Shown: in pieces, positions 1-4,483 of the stretch
How positions within the stretch are numbered: the stretch's first letter is position 1
Layout of the letters: the number at the start of each line of letters is the position of its first letter
NCBI GenBank assembly: GCA_003557545.1
Contig: PWOD01000049.1
Location: 1 to 17,335, forward strand
Reading direction: 5' to 3'
DNA from: a bacterium
GTDB lineage: Bacteria; T1Sed10-126
Length of the DNA stretch: 17,335 nucleotides
Made by a program: the position numbers and the translations under genes
The notes under the pieces: generated by a model
Told to the model about the DNA's origin: nothing
Databases searched by the model: none
Seen by the model: the letters and a program-made list of their open reading frames with translations, nothing else

Positions 1-202
1 CATGCGCCTGAGCCATACCACGTCCAGCCATTCTCATCTTTTCTGAAATGGCCAGTCCAGCGACGTCATCCGCGGCTCGATTAATCCTAAACCCACTTGC
101 CAATCGTTCCTGAGCTTCATTCAAAGATCGGTTAGTGAGGGCAATTTGTCGCTGTGCAAATGTAGCGGGTAAATTGTTGTTAACTCGAAATAAATCACTC
201 AT
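1..202 (-). CDS. hag: flagellin, N-terminal part (cut by left window edge)
   Basis: Only the first 67 codons lie in the window; the rest runs off the left edge. The product is a flagellin, the filament subunit exported through the flagellar type III apparatus. The visible part is the conserved D0/D1 helix: it opens MSDLFRVNNN and contains the flagellin signature ERLASGFRINRAADDVAG (residues 32-49). By hand alignment 45 of 67 residues match the complete flagellin at 2165-3058, so the two are paralogues. The ATG at 202 is preceded by GGGAGG about 8 bases upstream. That site can pair with a CCTCC just before it in the mRNA, so translation may be gated. A strong sigma-28-type promoter lies at 413-440, giving a leader of about 200 bases. 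The family call is firm. Whether this is a major or minor filament protein cannot be told. Confidence 0.93.
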   Translation of the reverse strand, partial: MSDLFRVNNNLPATFAQRQIALTNRSLNEAQERLASGFRINRAADDVAGLAISEKMRMAGRGMAQAH

Positions 203-272
203 GATGCAGGCCTCCCTCTATGGAGGATAAATCTGGATCTTCCTCTGCTAAATCTAAAATCGACTCCTCCAT
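195..272 (-). other. possible 25-codon leader ORF overlapping the flagellin start
   Basis: An ATG at 270-272 opens a 25-codon frame whose TGA stop (195-197) lies just inside the flagellin gene (ATG at 200-202). Its product would be short and acidic, starting MEESILDLAEED. The overlap would allow translational coupling. No Shine-Dalgarno sequence precedes this ATG, and its own GGAGGAG lies in a predicted loop, so it may be chance. Confidence 0.2.
211..226 (-). promoter_or_regulatory. hairpin that can sequester the flagellin ribosome binding site
   Basis: In the mRNA, CCUCC (222-226) can pair with GGAGG (211-215), leaving a 6-base loop. The GGAGG is the only good Shine-Dalgarno sequence for the flagellin start at 202, so the stem would hide it. 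The fold is short (5 base pairs) and the pairing is inferred by eye. Confidence 0.45.
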
Positions 273-280
273 AAATCGAT
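259..280 (-). promoter_or_regulatory. GGA-loop hairpin in the flagellin leader (possible CsrA site)
   Basis: The mRNA arms AUCGA (276-280) and UCGAU (259-263) form a 5-bp stem around a 12-base loop containing GGAGGAG. CsrA recognises GGA in hairpin loops, so this could be an upstream CsrA site paired with the ribosome binding site below it. The evidence is stem plus motif only. Confidence 0.35.
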
Positions 281-412
281 CAAAACAACTAAAGTCGTTT
301 ACTCAAATGATGGCTACTGAAAAAATGCAAACCGAATCACTACCACACCGACCGTATTCAATTTTCAAAGAACCAAGAATTAAAAATACTCCTCTATTAC
401 TCTTGAATTTTA

Positions 413-440
413 TTATCGGTACCTGAAACTTTAAACTTTA
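413..440 (-). promoter_or_regulatory. sigma-28 (SigD/FliA-type) promoter of the left-edge flagellin
   Basis: Reading the minus strand, TAAAGTTT (433-440), a 12-base spacer, then ACCGATAA (413-420). The -35 part equals the enterobacterial FliA consensus TAAAGTTT exactly, and the -10 part matches GCCGATAA in 7 of 8 positions. Transcription would start near 406 and give a leader of about 200 bases. This is the best promoter in the window. Confidence 0.8.
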
Positions 441-453
441 AAAATATCTCGAT

Positions 454-1419
454 TTATTCGTGCTTTTCTGAAAAATTGAACAACTCTTCCAGATCCCTTA
501 AATAAGGTAAAATCTCATATTCCAGAATATCACATACCATAATCGGATCCTTCTCTTTAACCGCCATCTGTAACTCTTCAATTCCGGTGTTCAACTCCCG
601 GTGGCTTTTTATCATTTCAACCTGCTGTTCCGGTGGTAGATTAAGCTTCAACAGACCGTTATCATCCAATTTTTTGATATTATTGAGGATTGATTCCAAT
701 CCGATTATTACCCGCTCAAGACTGCTATATCCCTCAGATACCCGCCCCGACTGTAAATCATCGACTGTCTGGGGAAGAGTAACAAAAAGCTCTTTGATAT
801 TTTTCTCAAAATCCTTCTGATCATCATTAAGCTTCTGTTTTTCCCTGGACAGATGATCGATTGTTTCACGTAGATTTTCTAAAAGTCCAGAAAAAAACTG
901 TTTGGCCTGCTGAGCTAACAAAGCCTGCAATTCAGCCTCACTCTGTTCAACAGCCAACTGCTGCTTGATCTTTACCCCATCTTCTAACAGATCGGTAAGT
1001 TTAGGGCTGGAAAAATTGAGAAACTCATGGATCGACCTGACTACATTGTTTGCCATTTCCAGGGCTTCTTCTACCTGATCCGTTAACTGCTCTATCTCCT
1101 CCGCAGATTTTTCATCCCAGTCTTCCAGCACCTGGGGCAACCGAACGAGAAAGCTCTGACAGTACTCCCCCAGATGACCAATAGAATCGATCGTCATATC
1201 CTCATACGTACGGGATTTAATCTCAATCTTATCAAACTCACCACAGGTTTCTGATGAATCAACCTCAGATAAAGACTGTCCATCCACCCTGACCTCATAT
1301 ATAAAACGGTTAACTTTATTCAGCTGCTCCCCTAGTCCGGTCAAATAATCAGCCAGCTGCTGCTCAGCTTCAGGCTGCTCAATCTCTAACGGCTGGTTCT
1401 CGGTCATTACTACCTGCAT
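454..1419 (-). CDS. unrecognised helical protein encoded between two flagellin genes
   Basis: I do not recognise a named family. The protein has 321 residues, is acidic, and has no signal peptide or membrane segment, so it is probably cytoplasmic. Residues 36-70 look like a small beta-containing unit (YEVRVDGQ, then KIEIKSRT). The rest is predicted helical or coiled coil. Two stretches resemble each other: residues 91-126 (VRLPQVLEDWDEK...) and 211-248 (FVTLPQTVDDLQSG...), both an LPQ-containing helix followed by a second helix ending in NNV/NNI. This suggests an internal duplication. The ATG at 1419 has AGGAGG 7 bases upstream. A sigma-28-like promoter lies at 1470-1495. Position between flaG and a flagellin, plus that promoter, suggests a flagellar role such as a chaperone or regulator. 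That is inference; fliD and fliS, often found here, are not present in the window. Confidence 0.85.
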   Translation of the reverse strand: MQVVMTENQPLEIEQPEAEQQLADYLTGLGEQLNKVNRFIYEVRVDGQSLSEVDSSETCGEFDKIEIKSRTYEDMTIDSIGHLGEYCQSFLVRLPQVLEDWDEKSAEEIEQLTDQVEEALEMANNVVRSIHEFLNFSSPKLTDLLEDGVKIKQQLAVEQSEAELQALLAQQAKQFFSGLLENLRETIDHLSREKQKLNDDQKDFEKNIKELFVTLPQTVDDLQSGRVSEGYSSLERVIIGLESILNNIKKLDDNGLLKLNLPPEQQVEMIKSHRELNTGIEELQMAVKEKDPIMVCDILEYEILPYLRDLEELFNFSEKHE

Positions 1420-1469
1420 CGGATAACCTCCTGAATACTATTTTCCTGTGGTTTAGTGATCTCTGTTAA

Positions 1470-1495
1470 TTATCGTCTATTTATTTTACTGCTTA
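1470..1495 (-). promoter_or_regulatory. sigma-28-like promoter upstream of the unrecognised gene
   Basis: Reading the minus strand, TAAG (1492-1495), a 14-base spacer, then GACGATAA (1470-1477), which matches the GCCGATAA -10 element in 7 of 8 positions. The -35 element is only 3 of 4 to TAAA. It lies about 50 bases before the start codon at 1419. Confidence 0.5.
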
Positions 1496-1701
1496 AGGTT
1501 TTTTAGAGATTTTAAATAAACTAAATGGCTGGTTTCAAATCAATTGAATTTAAGTGTTGCCCGACACCAAACAGCATATACCGATATAGGCCGACAGGTT
1601 CTATTGAAAAATAAGCTAAGGTCAAAAAGGTAGGAATGAACCAGTAAACCAGCGGCAGAGCATAAAATCACAATAATATTTTCCAGATTAAAACTATTAA
1701 T

Positions 1702-2067
1702 TTAGCCCTGTGAATCGAATAATATTCCAATAAATTCTGTGATTTTTTTACGCATTTCTAACAGTTCATCAGCCGGAATTGCCCTGATTAGTTCCTCCGT
1801 CTCTCTATGTAAAATCCGAGCCTGAACAATATTCTCTTCCGGTAAAATATTGAACTGGATCCGACGTGGTGATAGACTGCCGCCGATTTCATTCAGGAAC
1901 TCAACTGTTTCTGCCAGATCCTCTTTAGCAGCAGCTTCCTCAACAAACTCTGGCGGGGGGCTAACAGCAGCTTCACCGGCCCGGCCGGCAGAACGCTCCC
2001 GTGGATAAACAGGACTATAGCTTCTGATGCTATTTGAATTAATAGCTTCCGGTTTCATTTCAGTCAA
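1702..2067 (-). CDS. flaG: FlaG-family flagellar protein
   Basis: FlaG-family proteins are small, typically sit between flagellin and fliD, and are linked to filament length in some species. The C-terminal half has the family pattern: a strand segment RIQFNILPEENIVQARIL, then RETEELIRAIPADELLEMRKKI and a closing helix ending at FDSQG. The N-terminal 50 residues are low-complexity and rich in Ser, Pro and Glu, as is usual for the family. The open frame extends to a TTG at 2100, but no good ribosome binding site serves it. I place the start at the TTG at 2067, where GGAGG stands 8 bases upstream. An ATG at 2058 is a second option, 17 bases from that GGAGG. The gene follows flagellin by about 100 bases with no clear terminator between them, so co-transcription is likely. 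Confidence 0.85.
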   Translation of the reverse strand: MTEMKPEAINSNSIRSYSPVYPRERSAGRAGEAAVSPPPEFVEEAAAKEDLAETVEFLNEIGGSLSPRRIQFNILPEENIVQARILHRETEELIRAIPADELLEMRKKITEFIGILFDSQG

Positions 2068-2164
2068 ACCGTAAACCTCCAATTCAATCTGCACAACCAA
2101 AAAACCTCATCCAGTCCGCAGAAGATTGAGTTAAACAGTTCCACCTGACAGCTCTATCTCCTTG

Positions 2165-3058
2165 CTAAGGCAGCAGCTGAAGAGCCATCATCGGTCTTTG
2201 CTGAGCCTGCAACAAGATAGCCATGCCAGCCTGGGTCAAAATGTGAGCCCGAGTCTGATTAACCGTTTCCTGGGCAATATCAGCATCCCGTATACGACTC
2301 TCAGCGGCCTCAACATTTTCCTCCTGAATACGGAGAAAATCAACAGTACTTTCCAACCGGTTCTGTAATCCGCCGACTCTGGCCCGCGTAAAGGATACCC
2401 GGTCTATGGCATTAGTAACAACTTCAATCGCCGATTCGGCCTGTTGACGGGTCAAAACCGGTAAAACCTCATCAGTCTCAAGATCACGCAAACCAAGGGC
2501 AGCCCCGGTGGTTGTTTGAATATCATTAATCGTCACTCTGATCACATCATCCCTGTTCGCACCCACATGAAACACCAGAGAATTCTGTCCCAGCTGATCA
2601 ACCTGACCATCATTTCCCATTAAACCAAAATCGTTTTTCAGCAACTGCCGATTATTAAACTGAACGGACGAAGCCGAACGATCAATTTCATTAACCAGGT
2701 CCGCTATTTCGGCGTTGATCATAGCACGCTCATTATCTGTCAGACCATCACTGGCCGCATCTATCGCCAACACACGAATACTCTGAAGATTCTCAGTGAT
2801 AGCATCCAGTCCACCCTCGGCTGTCTGTAATACAGAAATACCATCCTGAGCGTTAGCGCGCGCCTGTTTCAACCCTCTGTGGGTTGACCGCATCCGCTCA
2901 GATATGGCCAGTCCGGCGACATCATCCGCCGCCCTGTTTATCCTCAGCCCACTGGCTAATCTCTCCTCAGCCTGATTAAGCTGACGAAAATTTCTCGCCA
3001 TCGATCTCTGGGCAAAAGCGACCAGCATATTTGAATTAATCCTGAATAAATCACTCAT
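2165..3058 (-). CDS. hag: flagellin (complete)
   Basis: Filament subunit of 297 residues. The N-terminal D0/D1 region starts MSDLFRINSN and includes ERLASGLRINRAADDVAG. The C-terminal D1/D0 region runs from about residue 200 to the end (ESRIRDADIAQETVNQTRA... QAGMAILLQAQQ). The centre is short, so this is a minimal flagellin without D2/D3 domains, close to the size of Bacillus Hag. It lies directly downstream of csrA, the order known from Bacillus, where CsrA represses flagellin translation and FliW relieves it. The leader has two hairpins with GGA in the loop (3067-3081 and 3086-3109), the first covering the ribosome binding site AGGAGGGAG. No convincing sigma-28 promoter was found in the 399 bases upstream, unlike the left-edge paralogue. 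The N-terminus MSDLF- is a few residues longer than the usual flagellin start. Confidence 0.96.
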   Translation of the reverse strand: MSDLFRINSNMLVAFAQRSMARNFRQLNQAEERLASGLRINRAADDVAGLAISERMRSTHRGLKQARANAQDGISVLQTAEGGLDAITENLQSIRVLAIDAASDGLTDNERAMINAEIADLVNEIDRSASSVQFNNRQLLKNDFGLMGNDGQVDQLGQNSLVFHVGANRDDVIRVTINDIQTTTGAALGLRDLETDEVLPVLTRQQAESAIEVVTNAIDRVSFTRARVGGLQNRLESTVDFLRIQEENVEAAESRIRDADIAQETVNQTRAHILTQAGMAILLQAQQRPMMALQLLP

Positions 3059-3066
3059 GGTAAGTC

Positions 3067-3081
3067 ACTCCCTCCTGGAGT
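3067..3081 (-). promoter_or_regulatory. CsrA-type hairpin over the flagellin ribosome binding site
   Basis: The mRNA reads ACUCC-AGGAG-GGAGU: a perfect 5-bp stem with GGA in a 5-base loop, spanning the AGGAGGGAG Shine-Dalgarno sequence 9-12 bases before the flagellin ATG. This is the geometry of the B. subtilis hag BS2 site, where CsrA competes with the ribosome. Binding itself is inferred. Confidence 0.65.
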
Positions 3082-3085
3082 TTGA

Positions 3086-3109
3086 ACTCGTCTCATCCTT
3101 GATCCGAGT
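3086..3109 (-). promoter_or_regulatory. upstream CsrA-type hairpin in the flagellin leader
   Basis: The mRNA arms ACUCG (3105-3109) and CGAGU (3086-3090) enclose a 14-base loop, GAUCAAGGAUGAGA. The loop contains CAAGGAUG, which matches the core of the CsrA consensus RUACARGGAUGU. It stands directly upstream of the ribosome-site hairpin, so the two form a BS1/BS2-like pair for one CsrA dimer. Confidence 0.62.
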
Positions 3110-3141
3110 CGTAAAACTAAATTGAATCAACCACTCTACTT

Positions 3142-3164
3142 CCCGACCAAACAAACAAGCCGGG
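3142..3164 (-). other. GC-rich stem-loop in the flagellin leader
   Basis: The mRNA arms CCCGGC (3159-3164) and GUCGGG (3142-3147) pair over 6 bp, including one G-U pair, with an 11-base U/G loop. It stands out in an AT-rich leader. No U-tract follows, so it is not a terminator. Its role is unknown; it may be structural. Confidence 0.35.
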
Positions 3165-3191
3165 CCTAACTTTTAAACTTTCTAACCAACT

Positions 3192-3200
3192 ATCACCTCC
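3192..3200 (-). promoter_or_regulatory. orphan Shine-Dalgarno-like sequence GGAGGTGAT
   Basis: GGAGGUGAU is a near-complete complement of the 16S 3' end, yet no real gene follows. The only downstream frame is TTG plus six codons and a stop (3166-3189). It lies about 130 bases before the flagellin start. It could be a ribosome standby or leader-peptide site, another GGA site, or chance. Confidence 0.3.
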
Positions 3201-3380
3201 AAATAAAAGAATTATTATCCTCATCCAACTATCTTCAGCTGTAACTGTTGCTATCTCATGAGCCCTCAAATGCTATTTAAAAAAGAAAAACCTACTCCCC
3301 CTGACAGCAAAAAGCTGAACAAAATGGAATAGGCTAAATTAGTCGAATTATTGATTATCAAACCTCCATGTGAAAAATAT

Positions 3381-3410
3381 CAGGAGAAGCATCCTTGCTT
3401 CCCTATCCTG
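3381..3410 (-). terminator. hairpin behind csrA with an AAGGAU hexaloop
   Basis: The mRNA inner stem GAAGC/GCUUC closes the hexaloop AAGGAU. An outer stem CAGGA/UCCUG is separated from it by a 4-base bulge on one side. A short U-run (AUAUUUUU) follows, as in a weak intrinsic terminator for csrA. The loop with its closing bases, GCAAGGAUGC, is also close to the optimal CsrA ligand, which is presented as GGA in a hexaloop. It may therefore be a terminator, a CsrA-binding element, or both. Confidence 0.5.
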
Positions 3411-3420
3411 CTACATCCAC

Positions 3421-3449
3421 AGTATGCAACAGGATTTAAAAAAAGTCAA
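3421..3449 (-). promoter_or_regulatory. possible sigma-A promoter for flagellin (or a short RNA)
   Basis: Reading the minus strand, TTGACT (3444-3449), a 17-base spacer, then CATACT (3421-3426). The -35 element matches TTGACA in 5 of 6 positions and the -10 element matches TATAAT in 4 of 6. It begins just after the csrA stop. A transcript from about 3414 would start immediately before the GGA-loop hairpin at 3381-3410. Confidence 0.35.
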
Positions 3450-3457
3450 AATCTTTT

Positions 3458-3706
3458 TTAGATTTTTTTGTTTTTACTTTTATCTCGAATAAATTGGGCG
3501 GCTGATATGATCTCTTTTTCTGAGCTTTCAACCGCATTGATCGTCTCTTTTTTTATCTCCTCATAAACCTCATGACGGTGGATAGGAATATCCCTTGGTG
3601 CCTCAATTCCAATCTTCACCTGATCCCCCTCCTGCCCTACAATCATTATCTCAATATCATCTCCAATCATTATCTTTTCATCAATCTTACGAGTTAAAAT
3701 CAACAT
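3458..3706 (-). CDS. csrA: carbon storage regulator CsrA
   Basis: RNA-binding homodimer that represses or stabilises mRNAs by binding GGA motifs. The sequence MLILTRKIDEKIMIG at the N-terminus and APRDIPIHRHEVYEEI at residues 36-51 are family hallmarks. The RNA-contact residues L4, R6, H43 and R44 are present at their usual positions. At 82 residues it is longer than the roughly 61-75 usual for the family. The extra C-terminal helix ends in a lysine-rich tail (RDKSKNKKI). In Bacillus the C-terminal extension is the part FliW binds. The ATG follows the fliW stop by 2 bases, so the two are translated from one message. No clear Shine-Dalgarno sequence precedes it. Instead the start codon lies in AGGGAUGU, the core of the CsrA consensus, suggesting autoregulation. 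Identification is certain; autoregulation is inferred. Confidence 0.97.
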   Translation of the reverse strand: MLILTRKIDEKIMIGDDIEIMIVGQEGDQVKIGIEAPRDIPIHRHEVYEEIKKETINAVESSEKEIISAAQFIRDKSKNKKI

Positions 3707-3710
3707 CCCT
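3699..3710 (-). promoter_or_regulatory. CsrA consensus core covering the csrA start codon
   Basis: The mRNA around the csrA AUG reads UAGGGAUGUUGA. AGGGAUGU fits ARGGAUGU, the 3' part of the CsrA consensus, at all 8 positions. Only a weak 3-bp stem (AAC/GUU) flanks it, so a loop context is not well supported. Binding here would block initiation directly. Confidence 0.4.
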
Positions 3711-4182
3711 ACGTTCTACCTTCGGCCAGCAGATCCTCGCGGCCAGTCTTCTCAAGCTCGGCTAAAACTGAATGTCTAACAGTATAATTATCCACCTGAT
3801 TTATTACCTGTTTTCCAATATAATTATTCTGATTAATAATAATCGGACCCCGAAAATTTACAGTCATTTTTTCCGGATCCCGGGGAACCACAACAATCGA
3901 ATAGATAGCCAGATCCTCAGTTGAATTCGTTCCAATTTTTTTTAAATCGTCAGTTGAAATGGATAGTTTATATTGTGGATTTATCAGCTGTGGGCAAACA
4001 ATAACAAAGGCAAGATCACGATTCCCCAGGGCTTGAAGCCATTCAAAAGGTTGTTCTTCCTCTTTGCCGATTATCACATATTTCTCCTGCTCTTCGAAAC
4101 CAAACAGGCCATTTTTTATAGTCACTATTCGAGAATCATCAATCTCAATCTCACCATAAGGTTTAGACTCTATCTTTTGCAT
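3709..4182 (-). CDS. fliW: flagellar assembly factor FliW
   Basis: FliW binds flagellin when subunits accumulate, and otherwise binds CsrA and blocks its RNA binding, so flagellin translation follows filament export. The 157-residue protein fits the family. The N-terminal part has the strand-turn pattern YGEIEIDDSRIVTIKNGLFG. A core segment reads FEWLQALGNRDLAFVIVCP, the middle carries IYSIVVVPRDPEKMTVNFRGPI, and the end has the usual helix (VRHSVLAELEK). The ATG at 4182 has only a weak ribosome site (AAAGGG, about 10 bases away). The stop abuts csrA with a 2-base gap, an arrangement typical of this pair. The upstream 301 bases contain a possible sigma-28 promoter and two GGA motifs. Confidence 0.96.
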   Translation of the reverse strand: MQKIESKPYGEIEIDDSRIVTIKNGLFGFEEQEKYVIIGKEEEQPFEWLQALGNRDLAFVIVCPQLINPQYKLSISTDDLKKIGTNSTEDLAIYSIVVVPRDPEKMTVNFRGPIIINQNNYIGKQVINQVDNYTVRHSVLAELEKTGREDLLAEGRT

Positions 4183-4483
4183 TCAACCAGGCCCTTTCAT
4201 AATCTAATAAAAATACAGGTCCAGCAACCGATTAACCATCCGGTCCAGAGCAGCAACAGGTGATAAAACTGGCCTAAATAATGCACTGGCAACTGACTAA
4301 ATTCTATCGGAATATTTCGATAAAACAAGAAAAAATCTCGCTTGTTGGTGTTTTCGAAATTATTGACTTCTATTCCCTACCCTGCCCTATATTTTCAATT
4401 GAACAGTCTACTATTTGGCTGTCAACCGATCGCTGCGAAAATCCTTAATATTAATCTGAATAATCTTAACAGTGTCCGGTTTT
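4183..4483 (-). other. intergenic region between flgL and fliW
   Basis: This region is AT-rich with no credible gene. It holds a candidate sigma-28 promoter (4304-4330) and a perfect TTGACA hexamer with no good -10 partner. A short direct repeat, GGTCCAG on the plus strand, lies at 4218-4224 and 4242-4248, near CAGCAAC copies at 4222-4228 and 4251-4257. On the mRNA this segment gives GGA motifs (CUGGACC, CCGGAUGG) that could also attract CsrA. I see no strong terminator after flgL. Confidence 0.5.
4304..4330 (-). promoter_or_regulatory. possible sigma-28-like promoter for fliW-csrA
   Basis: Reading the minus strand, TCTTGTTT (4323-4330), an 11-base spacer, then TCCGATAG (4304-4311). The matches are 5 of 8 to TAAAGTTT and 6 of 8 to GCCGATAA, with canonical spacing. 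It lies about 125 bases before the fliW start. Confidence 0.35.

Noticed and set aside
220-426. 68-residue plus-strand open frame in the flagellin leader
   Set aside because: It is antisense to a region with a strong promoter and leader hairpins, and it resembles no protein.
1579-1586. ACCGATAT on the plus strand, resembling a sigma-28 -10 element
   Set aside because: No TAAA-like -35 stands 14-16 bases upstream and no plus-strand gene follows.
1561-1620. CCGACA-containing inverted or direct repeats between flaG and the unknown gene
   Set aside because: Only 4-5 bp pairings with mismatches; nothing distinguishes it from chance.
3155-3182. GAAAGTTT followed by CCCGGC-type sequence as a sigma-28 promoter for the complete flagellin
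   Set aside because: The -35 resembles TAAAGTTT, but the -10 position matches GCCGATAA too poorly and forms part of a stem-loop.
3117-3224. 35-codon minus-strand frame (starting MRIIILLFGGD) in the flagellin leader
   Set aside because: It has no ribosome binding site, unusual composition, and runs through the orphan GGAGGTGAT and a GC-rich stem, so it is more likely chance.
4325-4346. AACAAG/CTTGTT inverted repeat as a terminator after flgL
   Set aside because: The stem is AT-rich with an 11-base loop and no clean T-run, so termination is not supported.
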